A stretch of 64,000 nucleotides of DNA from Neisseria elongata subsp. elongata (GTDB lineage Bacteria; Pseudomonadota; Gammaproteobacteria; Burkholderiales; Neisseriaceae): assembly GCF_900113545.1 (NCBI RefSeq), contig NZ_FOPS01000003.1, positions 124,001-188,000 on the forward strand, read 5' to 3'. Shown in pieces: positions 1 to 8,688 of the stretch. Each line of letters begins with the position of its first letter. Within the stretch, counting starts at the first letter, position 1. Below the pieces are notes generated by a model. That model saw only the letters and a program-made list of their open reading frames with translations. It did no database searches and was not told the DNA's origin. A program made the position numbers and the translations under genes.

Positions 1-477
1 GACGATGTGGTCGACCATGGCCACGGCGGTAATGACGGAATCGATGGAGAAAACGGCATCGAGAATCAATATTTGGGCAACAACGCTCCAAAAAGGGGCA
101 TGCTTTTTCTGCGTATCCGCTACGGCGAAGTGGTTGGCCCCTTCGAGGCGTTCGTGCAGCTCGGTGGTGGCTTTATAGAGCAGGAAGAGTCCGCCTGCGA
201 GCATAATCAGATCTTTGCCTGAAACGCTGAGGCTGCCGAGGTGGAGGAAGGGCTTGGTCAGCGTCATGATGTGCGCCATGAAGCCGAGCATGATGATGCG
301 GATTAAGACGGCAAGCGAGAGGCCGGTCAGTCGGGCGCGATCGCGGGATTTGGGTTTGACTTTGTTGGCAAGGATTGCCACGAAAACCAGATTGTCTATG
401 CCGAGCACCACTTCCAAGAGTAATAAAGTGGCAAAACCGATCCAGGTTTGCGGTTCGGCCAACCAGCTGAAGTCCAT
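1..477 (-). CDS. TerC family integral membrane protein (partial, 3' end outside window)
   Basis: The first 159 codons of a multi-pass membrane protein of the TerC/YkoY family are visible; the rest lies beyond base 1. It begins MDFSWLAEPQTW. The helix with EVVLGIDNLVF and the later ILDAVFSIDSVITA carry the paired acidic GIDN/SIDS motifs typical of TerC. Several hydrophobic helices surround them. Relatives are linked to tellurite resistance or to metal (manganese) export, but the substrate here is not shown by sequence. The ATG at 475-477 starts the conserved N-terminus. A DUS lies just upstream at about 509-520. Confidence 0.88.
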   Translation of the reverse strand, partial: MDFSWLAEPQTWIGFATLLLLEVVLGIDNLVFVAILANKVKPKSRDRARLTGLSLAVLIRIIMLGFMAHIMTLTKPFLHLGSLSVSGKDLIMLAGGLFLLYKATTELHERLEGANHFAVADTQKKHAPFWSVVAQILILDAVFSIDSVITAVAMVDHIV

Positions 478-783
478 TGCGTCGTTAATCCTTTCGGGTA
501 GGGTGAGGCCGTCTGAAAAAAACGGAAGGGGTCTTCCATGTTTGTTTTGTTTGCGCGACGGCCGGAATTCGAAAGGCGGCAGTTTAAGCAGCTTGGTCGG
601 GGAATGCAAGCAACACGGCGGATTGGCACGCTTTCGCTACAAGGCGGCCCGATGCGGCAACATTGTAGCGGGGCAGGCCTATCCGCCGATGAGCCTGTTT
701 GATTACCATGAACCCGCACTTTTCGGATGAGGCGGAGTTATGTTGACAGCGACGGTTTTCAGACGGCCTTTTACCTTATCCGA

Positions 784-1440
784 CTAGACGGCGGCAACGG
801 TGAAGCGTTCAAACAAATGCGCTTTGTTTTCCGCGTCGTCGGCGATGGCAATCGCCAAATCTGCTACGCTGATGCCTGCCGGAATTTCACCGTCCATCAG
901 CAAATCGTCTTTGCCCAAGCGGTATTTGCCGATTTTGTCTTCGCTGAAACCGCCGGTAATGCCCAGTCGTGCAGGAGGGGAAACGAAAGACCAGTTCACA
1001 TCGCGACGCGGCAGGAGTGCCGCCAAAAGATGGCGTGCGGCATTCGCACCGTCGTAAATTTCTTTGGGGAAGTCGGGCGTATCGATAACTTGCAAACCAG
1101 GTGCGACATACAGGCTGCCCGCGCCGCCGACGATTAAGAGATACGGCACTTGCGCCGCTTTTGCCGCTTCGACGATGCTGTTTGCGCCGCGTGTAAAATC
1201 CGCGCCGATATTGGGATTGCTCCAGCCAGGATTAAACGCGCTGACCACGGCGTCAAAGCCTGCCAGCTTGCCGGCAAAGTCCGCCGCGTTCACGTCTGCG
1301 GAGACGGCGGCAACATTTTGCGCTTGGAACACTTTGTCCGTGTTGCGGGCGAAAGCGGTTACTTCATGACCGCGACCTGCCAATTCTCGAACCACTGCGT
1401 TGCCGACATAACCTGTTGAACCGATAACTGCGATTTTCAT
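784..1440 (-). CDS. NAD(P)H-binding oxidoreductase (NmrA/YwnB-like)
   Basis: A 218-residue protein opening with the dinucleotide-binding loop GSTGYVGNAVVREL (residues 7-20), the atypical-SDR or NmrA-type Rossmann fold used by small NAD(P)H-dependent epimerase and quinone reductase-like proteins. A second conserved stretch is LLIVGGAGSLYV (about 100-111). It lacks the Tyr-x-x-x-Lys pair of classical SDR enzymes, so the reaction is unclear. It is divergent from the LysR gene at 1629, a common arrangement when a LysR regulator controls its neighbour, so regulation by that protein is a reasonable inference. Confidence 0.85.
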   Translation of the reverse strand: MKIAVIGSTGYVGNAVVRELAGRGHEVTAFARNTDKVFQAQNVAAVSADVNAADFAGKLAGFDAVVSAFNPGWSNPNIGADFTRGANSIVEAAKAAQVPYLLIVGGAGSLYVAPGLQVIDTPDFPKEIYDGANAARHLLAALLPRRDVNWSFVSPPARLGITGGFSEDKIGKYRLGKDDLLMDGEIPAGISVADLAIAIADDAENKAHLFERFTVAAV

Positions 1441-1560
1441 GTTTGACTCCTTGTTGGGATGAGATTAATTAGATGAGCGCATTGTAAGGCCGTCTGAAAC
1501 GCTTGACAATCCCCGTTTAGCTGTTATTATTGTGAAGTTAAACTAAATAATCAAAATAGA

Positions 1561-1612
1561 AGGCCGTCTGAAAGCGTTTGGACTTCGTTAAAATCAAACT
1601 TTCAGACGGCCT
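1561..1612. repeat. Inverted DUS pair upstream of the LysR gene
   Basis: AGGCCGTCTGAA at 1561-1572 and its reverse complement at about 1600-1611 can form a hairpin in the leader of the LysR gene. Most such pairs in this window sit downstream of genes. This one lies between divergent promoters, so it could attenuate the regulator's transcript or serve only for uptake. Confidence 0.7.
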
Positions 1613-1628
1613 CATCATGGAAGGAAGA

Positions 1629-2528
1629 ATGCAAGACATCAAACCCCTGCTCGTTTTCGCCGCCGTCCTCGAACACGGCAGCATGAACGCCGCCGCTGCC
1701 GCGCTGGGCATAACCCCGTCTGCCGTCAGCCAACATGTCGGGCGGCTGGAACGTCAATACGGTGTAAAACTGCTTAACCGCAGCACACGGAGGATGGCCC
1801 CCACCGAGGCGGGGCGCGCGCTGGCCGCTTCCTGCACCCGCCTGCTGGCCTGTGCGGACGATGCGTTTGCCATGCTGGAAAATGTGAAAACCGAAATCGG
1901 CGGTGAAATCAAAATCGCCTTGCCCTCCGGCATCGCCGCCCATCCCGCACTGCATAACAGCCTGCGGCATTTGAAGGCAGAACATCCCGCCATCAGGCCG
2001 CTGCTTTTATTCGGCGATTCGCTGCTGGATTTACAGCGCGATACGGTGGACATCGCCCTGCGCGGCGGAGAACATGCTTTGGACGATGAAAATCTGGTCG
2101 CCCGTTTCCTTACCCGCCAACAATGGCGGATTTGCGCGTCTCCCGCCTATTTGGCGGCACACACTGTTGAAAAGCCGCAGGATTTGGCCACGCTGGACTG
2201 GCTGTATTACGCACCGGCCAACCTGCCCATGCATCGCGGCACGGATTTTTTCACACTGCATATCGGGCAGGGCCTGCATTGCAGCCAGCTGGGCGCATTG
2301 ACCGAACTGGTCAAAGCAGGATTGGGCGTGGCAATTTTCCTCGATGGCGACGTCGCAGCCGACTTGGCCTCAGGCCGTCTGAAAGCCGTACTGCCCGACT
2401 GGCGGCTGCCCGAAATAGACGTATATGCGGTAACGCCCTATCGCGTACAATCGGCAACGACGGGGACGGTTTTGCGGATTCTGCTGGAAGAGTTCGGCAG
2501 GTTTGAGGCTGTTTCATGCCAATTTTAA
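1629..2528 (+). CDS. LysR family transcriptional regulator
   Basis: A protein of about 299 residues with an N-terminal winged helix-turn-helix (LEHGSMNAAAAALGITPSAV then SQHVGRLE) followed by a LysR-type effector domain. Such proteins are cytoplasmic DNA-binding regulators that sense a small molecule. I prefer the ATG at 1629 (MQDIKPLL): it gives the usual N-terminus and length and has a purine-rich AAGGA just upstream. Earlier starts at 1578 (TTG) and 1617 would translate through an inverted DUS pair. The likely target is the divergent reductase at 784-1440. A DUS is embedded in the coding sequence near 2372. Confidence 0.9.
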   Translation: MQDIKPLLVFAAVLEHGSMNAAAAALGITPSAVSQHVGRLERQYGVKLLNRSTRRMAPTEAGRALAASCTRLLACADDAFAMLENVKTEIGGEIKIALPSGIAAHPALHNSLRHLKAEHPAIRPLLLFGDSLLDLQRDTVDIALRGGEHALDDENLVARFLTRQQWRICASPAYLAAHTVEKPQDLATLDWLYYAPANLPMHRGTDFFTLHIGQGLHCSQLGALTELVKAGLGVAIFLDGDVAADLASGRLKAVLPDWRLPEIDVYAVTPYRVQSATTGTVLRILLEEFGRFEAVSCQF

Positions 2529-2879
2529 ACACAACCCAAAACAACTTAACAACCCGGACAAGGGCACTTTATCTGCCACTTCGCAATCCAAGCTTTTGTG
2601 CGGAAGGCTTGCCCGCCCTGTATGCGGCCAACCGCTGATGGCCGCGCTTTGCTTTGACTGCCGCGATGAGGTATCCCGTAATTTATGTTGATTCGGACTG
2701 TACCTTCTCTTCCGCCGACGCAGGCATCACTTCACTGCGCACGCACCACAAAGCTGAAAACAATTGATTCAATACGAAGTGAAGATTATCTTTCGGCATA
2801 TCTTTCATTGAGACCGACACACACATAAAAAACAACCGCACTTCTCCAAGCGCGGTTGTTTTTTTCAAAGAAGAACGAA
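2529..2879. other. Intergenic region between convergent lysR and mop
   Basis: About 350 bases without a gene I can support. Short open frames exist in several phases, but none has a ribosome binding site or recognisable sequence. The only clear element is the hairpin terminator at 2826-2868. Confidence 0.6.
2826..2868. terminator. Bidirectional rho-independent terminator
   Basis: A stem of AAACAACCGC pairing with GCGGTTGTTT, flanked by A-rich and T-rich ends on the two sides. It lies 12 bases past the mop stop codon and is T-rich in both reading directions. It is not built from a DUS. Confidence 0.85.
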
Positions 2880-3089
2880 TTATTCTACGCCAACCATAAC
2901 GGAAGTGGCTTTAATGATTGCGTAAGCTTCTTTGCCTACAGCCAAATCCAATTCTTTAACGGACTCAATGGAGATGGTTGAAGAAATCACATTGCCACCA
3001 CCGATATCAAGGTGAATGATGGCGTTTACAGAACCGGTTTCGATTGAAACGACTTTACCTTTCAATTGATTTCTTGCGCTGATTTTCAT
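2880..3089 (-). CDS. Molybdenum-pterin binding protein (Mop, TOBE domain)
   Basis: A 69-residue single TOBE domain, the normal size for Mop/molbindin. It starts MKISARNQLKGKVVSIE and continues with GSVNAIIHLDI and the ITKATSVMVG-like end (IIKATSVMVGVE). Members assemble as hexamers that bind and store molybdate or tungstate in the cytoplasm. No modABC transporter or molybdopterin synthesis gene is adjacent, so it is an orphan here. A good AAGGAA lies shortly upstream of the ATG. Confidence 0.92.
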   Translation of the reverse strand: MKISARNQLKGKVVSIETGSVNAIIHLDIGGGNVISSTISIESVKELDLAVGKEAYAIIKATSVMVGVE

Positions 3090-3490
3090 ACATATTTCCT
3101 TATAATAATTTTAAAACAGGGGAAAAGAGGCGGCATTGTACATAAACCAATTCAAAAAAACATTCATACTTAATAAGTAGGATGAACTTTCTTCTTAAAA
3201 TCTAACTACAATATTCTCTTTAAAAATCTATACTTTGCTTAACGGTCGAATAACCGGGGCGATGCGGATAGAATCGTTGCCGCCGCAAAATTACAACGTC
3301 CCTTATACTGCTTTGTATCAAATCTATTCTACAAACACCCTCTACTCACTATAGACGGCAGCAGTTTCCAGACAAAGATGAGGCCGTCTGAAAACGGATT
3401 ATCGATTTTCAGACGGCCTCACCATACAAAAACCGCACCGTATTGCCAATCAATGATTCGCAATACTGTGCGGCTACTTTCGAAACCTGA
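3090..3490. other. AT-rich intergenic region upstream of mop
   Basis: About 400 bases. The first 150, next to mop, are A/T-rich and presumably hold its promoter, though I could not assign boxes. The only defined element is the DUS hairpin at 3380-3420. No gene was recognised. Confidence 0.6.
3380..3420. terminator. DUS-pair hairpin terminator after rpmB-rpmG
   Basis: Inverted AG-DUS copies (AGGCCGTCTGAAAA and its complement) separated by 11 bases, about 70 bases past the rpmG stop codon. The stem of about 15 pairs is typical of neisserial terminators. Confidence 0.75.
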
Positions 3491-3646
3491 TTATTTCAAT
3501 TTGGTTTCTTTATAGATAACGTGTTTGCGGGCAACCGGATCAAATTTTTTGATTTCCAGTTTGCCAGGCATAGTGCGTTTGTTTTTGGTAGTGGTGTAGA
3601 AATGACCAGTACCCGCACTCGACTCCAGTTTGATTTTATCGCGCAT
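3491..3646 (-). CDS. rpmG: 50S ribosomal protein L33
   Basis: A 51-residue basic protein that begins [20 protein letters not shown] and ends with VIYKETKLK, the standard L33 sequence. This form lacks the zinc-binding CxxC pairs found in some bacteria. It is part of the large ribosomal subunit near the E site. It follows rpmB by 31 bases on the same strand, the conserved rpmB-rpmG operon of proteobacteria. Confidence 0.97.
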   Translation of the reverse strand: MRDKIKLESSAGTGHFYTTTKNKRTMPGKLEIKKFDPVARKHVIYKETKLK

Positions 3647-3677
3647 TGCAGTAATTCCTTAAATCGGCTGTTTCAAA

Positions 3678-3911
3678 TCAGGCTTCGCCGCGTGCACGCA
3701 AATCGGCCAAAACGACATCGATGCCCAATTTGTCGATGGTGCGCAATGCGGCATTGGATACGCGCAGGCGAACCCAGCGGTTTTCACTCTCAACCCAAAA
3801 ACGGCGTGTTTGCAAGTTAGGCAAAAAACGACGTTTGGTTTTATTATTGGCGTGCGACACGTTATTGCCACTCATCGGGCGTTTTCCGGTCACTTTACAA
3901 ACTCGTGCCAT
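3678..3911 (-). CDS. rpmB: 50S ribosomal protein L28
   Basis: A 77-residue basic protein beginning [20 protein letters not shown] with the typical [11 protein letters not shown] stretch and C-terminal [14 protein letters not shown]. This is full-length bacterial L28, a large-subunit component. It is the first gene of the rpmB-rpmG pair. The A/T-rich stretch at about 3912-3960 upstream probably carries the promoter. Confidence 0.97.
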   Translation of the reverse strand: MARVCKVTGKRPMSGNNVSHANNKTKRRFLPNLQTRRFWVESENRWVRLRVSNAALRTIDKLGIDVVLADLRARGEA

Positions 3912-4059
3912 GGTTTAACTCCAAACTTCTGAAAAAGTAAAACGCGGTTTATACCACAAACCCGCCTTCCCTATCAAGCAGGCTTTTGTTCTGCTTATCC
4001 GTTTTCCCATCATGCCGCCGAATCTGTGGCTTTTTACCCAATGCCTTTCCGGTTTCTGC

Positions 4060-4797
4060 TTATTTTTCCGCCGGCAGGCCGTGCAGGGTGCAGCCCCGTT
4101 CGGAAACAGACAAATATCCGCCCTCTTTCCCGTGCCAGTCGGGCAAAACGTAGCGGCTGATGGTCCGGCCGCCGAAGGTGTGGCTGTGGACGGCGGGGCG
4201 GTGTGTGTGGCCGTGGATGAGGATTTCCGTTTGCGGGTATTGCTTTAAGGCCGTCTGAACGCCGTATTCGGAAACGTCGGAAATCGGGCTCAGGCCGATT
4301 TCGCGTTTGCGCCGTTTGCTGGCGGCGCGCATATCGGCGGCGATTTTGCGGCGCCATTTTTGCGGCAGGGCAAGCAGGATTTTTTTCAGCCACGGCAGGC
4401 GGATGATGCGGCGGAAACGTTGGTAGGCGGCATCTTCGGTGCACATTTCGTCGCCGTGGGAAATGAGGTAATGCCGGCCGTACAGATTCAGCGTCCGGAC
4501 TTCGGGCAGAAGGGTCATGCCTGCGGCGGCGGCATAATGCGCGCCAAGCAGGAAGTCGCGGTTGCCGCAGATGAAGTAAACGGGTGCATGGGCGGAAAAA
4601 TCGCGCAGGGCTTCGGCAACCTGTACGGCGGCATGGTCGGGCATGTCGTCCCCCAGCCAGACTTCGAACAGGTCGCCGAGGATATACAGAGCATCCACTT
4701 TGCCCCGCCAGCCTTTCAAGGCCTGTAAGAACAAGCGGTTCAGGTCGGGCGTGTCGTCGGAGAGGTGGAGGTCGGCGATAAAGACGGTTTGGCGCAT
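4060..4797 (-). CDS. lpxH: UDP-2,3-diacylglucosamine diphosphatase LpxH
   Basis: A 245-residue calcineurin-like phosphoesterase that cleaves UDP-2,3-diacylglucosamine to lipid X in lipid A synthesis at the inner membrane face. Metal-binding motifs follow the family order: FIADLHLSDD, YILGDLFEVWLGDD, ICGNRDFLLG, YLISHGDEM and LIHGHTHRPA. The ATG at 4795-4797 (MRQTVFIADLHL) gives the normal LpxH N-terminus. An upstream in-frame extension to 4896 has no family similarity and crosses a DUS. A DUS also lies in the coding region near 4250 (VQTALKQ). Confidence 0.93.
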   Translation of the reverse strand: MRQTVFIADLHLSDDTPDLNRLFLQALKGWRGKVDALYILGDLFEVWLGDDMPDHAAVQVAEALRDFSAHAPVYFICGNRDFLLGAHYAAAAGMTLLPEVRTLNLYGRHYLISHGDEMCTEDAAYQRFRRIIRLPWLKKILLALPQKWRRKIAADMRAASKRRKREIGLSPISDVSEYGVQTALKQYPQTEILIHGHTHRPAVHSHTFGGRTISRYVLPDWHGKEGGYLSVSERGCTLHGLPAEK

Positions 4798-4940
4798 GAT
4801 GGGGAAGATTTGTGTGTTTGGGCAGATTATAACCGCGTCGGCGGACGGTATGTGATGACGGCAACGGTATGAGGCCGTCTGAAAACGGGGGTTCAAAGCT
4901 TGGCAGGCAAATGCGGTTCAGGAAACCGCGGACGGCATTC

Positions 4941-6494
4941 TCACAGCAGGAAGTCGCGTTCGCAATGTGCCGACAGCCATTCGTTCAATTGGCAGCGGTC
5001 GATTTTTCCCGCTTCGCTAATCGGCAGTTCGCGGGTGATGCCGATGCGTTGCGGCATTTGGTAGCGCGCCAGCCGTCCGGCCAGCCATAGGCGCAATGCT
5101 GCCGTGTCCAGTCCTTTTTCGGCTTCGGCAAACAGTGCCAGCGCCTGCCCGTATTCGGCGTGTTCGATAACCAACACAGCCGCCTGCCTGACTTTCGGAT
5201 GTTGTTCGGTCATGCGGCAGACATCTTGCGGATAGACGTTTTCCCCGCCGCAAACGGCCATATCATCCGCACGCCCTTGCAGGAAGATGTCGCCGTCGGC
5301 ATCGGTTTTCGCCAGGTCGCCGGTGCAGACATCGTGGTTGCGGCTTTGCGCCGACCAGCCCGTTTTCAGCCACAGGCTGCCGGTTTCGCCGATACCGCAG
5401 AGGCTGCCGTCGGCGCGGCGGATTTCGACGGTAACGCCGGGAAACGGCCGGCCGATGCTGTCGGGTTTGGCCGCCAGCTGTTCCGGCGCGGCCATCAGGG
5501 CGAAGCCTGTTTCCGTAGTGCCGAACAGGTTGTACAGCACGTTCCCCCATTGCCCGAGCGTGCGGCGCGCGGCTTCGGCCGAAAGCATCGCGCTGCCGGT
5601 CAGGACGGTTTTCAGACGGCCTTTTTGCGGCATGGTATCCAGCAGCCGATAAAGCATGGTCGGCACAAGTACGGCTATTTCCGCCTGTTCGCGCGTTATC
5701 AGTTCGGCTGCACGGCGGGCGTCAAAACGTTCGGTCAGCAGCATGGTGCGGCGCAGGGCAAGGCTGAAATACAGCGCGGCGATGCCGTAGCCGTGATAGA
5801 ACGGCGGGCCGATGTAAACGTTGTGCCTTTCGTGGAGCCGCAGCGTTTTCAGCAACACCAGCATCGGCAGGACGCTGATGCGCGCGCTGGTTTTCCGCCG
5901 GACGATGCGGCTGTTGCCGCCCGTACCGCCCGTCAGCACCAGCATTTCGCCTGCGGTGCGCCGAGGAAGCGGCTTCGGCGTTTCAATGCGTTGCGCGGCG
6001 GCGGCCAGTTCGCCGAACGATACGGTATCAAACGGCAGGCCGCCGACTTTGGCGGACAGGCCGTCGTCGGTCAGCAGCAGGCCGGGATCGTATTGCCGAA
6101 GCAGTGTGTGCAGCTGTTCGGTGCTCATGTCGGCATTGAACAGGAGTACGGGCATTCCGCCCGCCGACAGCGCACTCAAGACGGCAACGGATTCGGGCGT
6201 GTTGCGGCAGAGGACGGCCGTTTTCCGCCGTTGCCGCCAAGCGGGGTATTCGGACAATACGGAGGCGTAACGGCGGCTGTCGAGATACAGGGTTTGCCAG
6301 TCCGTACGGCTGTCGTTGCCGCAGACGGCCGTCTGAAAAGGATGCAGCCGGGCGGCCTGATAAAGCAGGGCTTGGAGGTTGAAGCCGTGCCGCAGCATAC
6401 CGAAGGCGAGCGCGCTCATGTTGCGCGGATGCAGGAATCCTGCCTGATAAAGCAGCTTGAGGCCGTCTGAAAAAGGTTTGAAGGGTGCGGACAC
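4941..6494 (-). CDS. AMP-dependent synthetase/acyl-CoA ligase-like enzyme
   Basis: A 517-residue member of the adenylate-forming superfamily. Visible core motifs are LTGGTGGNSRIVRRK (the A3 loop, usually TSGTTGxPK), YNLFGTTETG (A5), TGDLAKTDADGDIFLQGR (A7-A8), GGENVYPQD and a C-terminal SEAGKIDR that keeps the catalytic lysine. It should activate a carboxylic acid with ATP, but the substrate is unknown. No acyl carrier protein or polyketide gene is adjacent. The N-terminus includes DUS-encoded residues (FSDGLK), so the start may lie slightly downstream. The altered A3 loop is noteworthy. Confidence 0.85.
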   Translation of the reverse strand: MSAPFKPFSDGLKLLYQAGFLHPRNMSALAFGMLRHGFNLQALLYQAARLHPFQTAVCGNDSRTDWQTLYLDSRRYASVLSEYPAWRQRRKTAVLCRNTPESVAVLSALSAGGMPVLLFNADMSTEQLHTLLRQYDPGLLLTDDGLSAKVGGLPFDTVSFGELAAAAQRIETPKPLPRRTAGEMLVLTGGTGGNSRIVRRKTSARISVLPMLVLLKTLRLHERHNVYIGPPFYHGYGIAALYFSLALRRTMLLTERFDARRAAELITREQAEIAVLVPTMLYRLLDTMPQKGRLKTVLTGSAMLSAEAARRTLGQWGNVLYNLFGTTETGFALMAAPEQLAAKPDSIGRPFPGVTVEIRRADGSLCGIGETGSLWLKTGWSAQSRNHDVCTGDLAKTDADGDIFLQGRADDMAVCGGENVYPQDVCRMTEQHPKVRQAAVLVIEHAEYGQALALFAEAEKGLDTAALRLWLAGRLARYQMPQRIGITRELPISEAGKIDRCQLNEWLSAHCERDFLL

Positions 6495-6594
6495 TGCGGT
6501 CGCCTTTTAATGTGAAAACGCGAATATAACGGTATCGCCGAAAAACCGCCATGTTTGGGTGTTACGGCTTTGCGGCGGTTCGGCCCATACGGGC

Positions 6595-6638
6595 AAAAGG
6601 CCGTCTGAAAACGGCAATACGGTTTTCAGACGGCCTTT
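6595..6638. terminator. DUS-pair hairpin downstream of dnaJ
   Basis: Inverted AG-DUS copies extended to about 18 pairs (AAAAGGCCGTCTGAAAAC and complement), 22 bases past the dnaJ stop. Confidence 0.75.
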
Positions 6639-6659
6639 CCTGCCGTTTGGCCGGACGGG

Positions 6660-7775
6660 TCAGTCGAAGAGGTCGCCCACTTTGTCCCAGAAGGATTTTT
6701 TGCGCGGTGTTTGACTGCGTTCCATGCCGGTGGAGATTTTTTCAAATTCTTCCAACAGCTCTTTCTGGCGGTCGGTCAGATTGACCGGCGTTTCCACCAG
6801 GACGTGGCAGTATAAATCGCCGGTCGCGCTGGAGCGCAGCGATTTGATGCCTTTGCCTTTCACGCGCATGCGGCGGCCGGTTTGGGTTTCTTTCGGGATA
6901 TTCAGTTTTACCTTCCCGTCCAAAGTCGGCACTTCCACTTCGCCGCCCAATGCCGCGACGGTAAAGCTGATCGGCAGTTCGCAATGCAGGTCGAGGCCGT
7001 TGCGCTCGAAAATTTTGTGCGCCTTCACATGCACGGAAATATACAAATCGCCCGCCGGCGCGCCGTTGCGGCCGGGTTCGCCCTCGCCGCTCAGACGGAT
7101 GCGCTGGCCGTCGTCGATACCGGCCGGAATATCCACTTCCACCGTTTTGCCGGCCTTCACCCTGCCCTCGCCGCGGCATTTCAGGCACGGGTCTTTGATT
7201 TCCTTGCCCGAACCGTGACAGACGTGACAGGTTTGCTGCATTTGAAAAATCGCCTGGCGGATGTGTACCGTACCCGAACCCCGGCAGGTGGAACAGGTGG
7301 TGGCGGAGGTACCGGGCTTGGCACCGCTGCCGTGGCACACGTCGCATTCTTCGTAAGTCGGGATGGTCAGGCGTTTCTTCACGCCCTTGGCGGCTTCCTC
7401 AAGGCTGATTTCCACCGAATACTGCAAATCGGCACCTTGGTAATTCTGCTGCCGCGCACCGCCCCCGCCGCCGAACATCTGGCTGAAAATATCGCTGAAA
7501 TCGAAACCCTGCGCGCCGCCGAAGCCGCCCGCGCCCGCACCTGCGCCCTGTTCGAACGCGGCATGGCCGTATTGGTCGTACATCGCCCGTTTTTGTTTGT
7601 CGGACAGGGTGTCGTAGGCCTTCTGAACCTCTTTAAATTTTTCCTCGGCTTCCTTATTGCCCTGATTGCGGTCGGGATGGTATTTCATGGCCAGCTTGCG
7701 GTAGGCTTTTTTGATTTCGTCCTCACTCGCAGTTCTGGACACGCCCAATGTGGTGTAAAAATCTTGATCGCTCAT
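6660..7775 (-). CDS. dnaJ: Chaperone DnaJ (Hsp40)
   Basis: A 371-residue type I DnaJ that stimulates the ATPase of DnaK and delivers unfolded substrates. It has an N-terminal J domain with the HPD motif (MKYHPDRN), a Gly/Phe-rich linker (about 75-120), four zinc-finger CxxCxGxG repeats ([32 protein letters not shown]) and the C-terminal substrate-binding domain. The ATG at 7773-7775 ([12 protein letters not shown]) is the conserved start. A further upstream Met has no family support. A sigma-32-like promoter lies at 7816-7844. It is not linked to dnaK, which is 26 kb away. Confidence 0.97.
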   Translation of the reverse strand: MSDQDFYTTLGVSRTASEDEIKKAYRKLAMKYHPDRNQGNKEAEEKFKEVQKAYDTLSDKQKRAMYDQYGHAAFEQGAGAGAGGFGGAQGFDFSDIFSQMFGGGGGARQQNYQGADLQYSVEISLEEAAKGVKKRLTIPTYEECDVCHGSGAKPGTSATTCSTCRGSGTVHIRQAIFQMQQTCHVCHGSGKEIKDPCLKCRGEGRVKAGKTVEVDIPAGIDDGQRIRLSGEGEPGRNGAPAGDLYISVHVKAHKIFERNGLDLHCELPISFTVAALGGEVEVPTLDGKVKLNIPKETQTGRRMRVKGKGIKSLRSSATGDLYCHVLVETPVNLTDRQKELLEEFEKISTGMERSQTPRKKSFWDKVGDLFD

Positions 7776-7815
7776 GGTAGTGTTCTTGTCTGAATAAATA
7801 AACGAATGCCGCGCC

Positions 7816-7844
7816 AAATAGGGGCGGCCGTCTGAAAATTAAAG
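7816..7844 (-). promoter_or_regulatory. Putative sigma-32 heat-shock promoter of dnaJ
   Basis: On the minus strand CTTTAAT, 13 bases, then CCCCTATTT. The RpoH consensus is CTTGAAA and CCCCATnT, so the -10 is good and the -35 matches only in part. The 13-base spacer is almost entirely a DUS (TTTCAGACGGCC). It sits about 40 bases upstream of the dnaJ start. Confidence 0.6.
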
Positions 7845-7905
7845 AGGCCGTCTGAAAATTATTGCCGCTCAAACAAGTGCGGCGGATTATTTTCAGACGG
7901 CCTTA
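7844..7905. terminator. DUS-pair hairpin downstream of fxsA
   Basis: AGGCCGTCTGAAAAT near 7845 and its complement near 7890-7904 flank a loop that itself holds GCCGC/GCGGC. It lies just past the fxsA stop and upstream of the dnaJ promoter. Confidence 0.65.
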
Positions 7906-7915
7906 ATATATCTGT

Positions 7916-8404
7916 CTAACGCGGAGGTTTGTCTTCCGGCAATAGTTTTTCAGACGGCCTTCCGTTGCCGTCCACCGTACTGTATTCGCCCTCGATGACA
8001 TCATCGCCGTCACGGCTGCGGCCGCCGCGCACGCCGGAAGAATAGGCCGTAAACGACATATGTTCCTGCGCCATCTCCGCCGCCCGTCCGCCCTTAAACG
8101 GCAGCATTAGCAAAACGGCCGCCGCCGTGGACACAAAGCCGGGACTGAGCAGCAAAAGCCCGGCCACGGCATAACGCACCGGCCACAGCATCTGATAGGC
8201 CGACACCTTCCCGCCGCCGCGTGCCGCCGAAGCCGCAAGCAGGACGCCCGACAAACCCATGCGGCGCAGCATAAACACACCGGCCATCGCGCTGAGCACC
8301 ATCAGCACGAAAGTCATGCCGCCGCCTATCCTCCCGACCATCCAAAAGACGGACATCACCTCCAACACGCCAAAGCCCAACAAACCGAAACCGAAATAAC
8401 GCAT
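7916..8404 (-). CDS. fxsA: FxsA family membrane protein
   Basis: A 162-residue inner-membrane protein with the FxsA pattern: MRYFGFGLLGFGVLEVMSVF, a helix near GGMTFVLMVLSAMAGVFMLR, and the conserved LLLLSPGFVSTAAAVLLMLPF. E. coli FxsA is named for suppressing F exclusion of phage T7; its normal function is unclear. I chose the ATG at 8402-8404, which has a strong AGGAAAGGA ribosome site; the longer frame to 8581 is not family-like. The hydrophilic tail contains a coding DUS (GRPSEKL). Confidence 0.88.
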   Translation of the reverse strand: MRYFGFGLLGFGVLEVMSVFWMVGRIGGGMTFVLMVLSAMAGVFMLRRMGLSGVLLAASAARGGGKVSAYQMLWPVRYAVAGLLLLSPGFVSTAAAVLLMLPFKGGRAAEMAQEHMSFTAYSSGVRGGRSRDGDDVIEGEYSTVDGNGRPSEKLLPEDKPPR

Positions 8405-8688
8405 AACCGTATCCTTTCCTCTACAACCGTAACCGCAATCCATCCTGCGCGAGACGGCAAAATACAGCCTGCCGCCCGCAATTTCAACGCGGCGGGGCAC
8501 CCGTTTCGGGGTAAAAAAAAGTAAAGCCGTACCGCACGGCCCGCACAGCCCGAACGGCGCGCATCCCGCCGCCGTCGGCAAAAGCGCGTTTTCCCCGCCC
8601 CGCCCGTCAGGCCGTCTGAAAACGCCGCACCGCCCGCACCGTGCTTTCCCGATTCACGACACCCGCCGCTTTTGCTATCCTTACCCCC

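Noticed and set aside
2683-2868. 61-codon minus-strand frame MKKTTALGEVRLF...
   Set aside because: Its first codons fall in the mop terminator stem, there is no ribosome site, and no similarity is evident.
5160-6470. 436-codon open frame opposite the adenylating enzyme
   Set aside because: Shadow frame in G/C-rich coding DNA, with no ribosome site and low-complexity residues; the minus-strand protein has clear motifs.
8511-8520. Run of eight A upstream of fxsA as a phase-variation tract
   Set aside because: It lies about 110 bases upstream of the chosen start, outside a recognisable promoter spacer.
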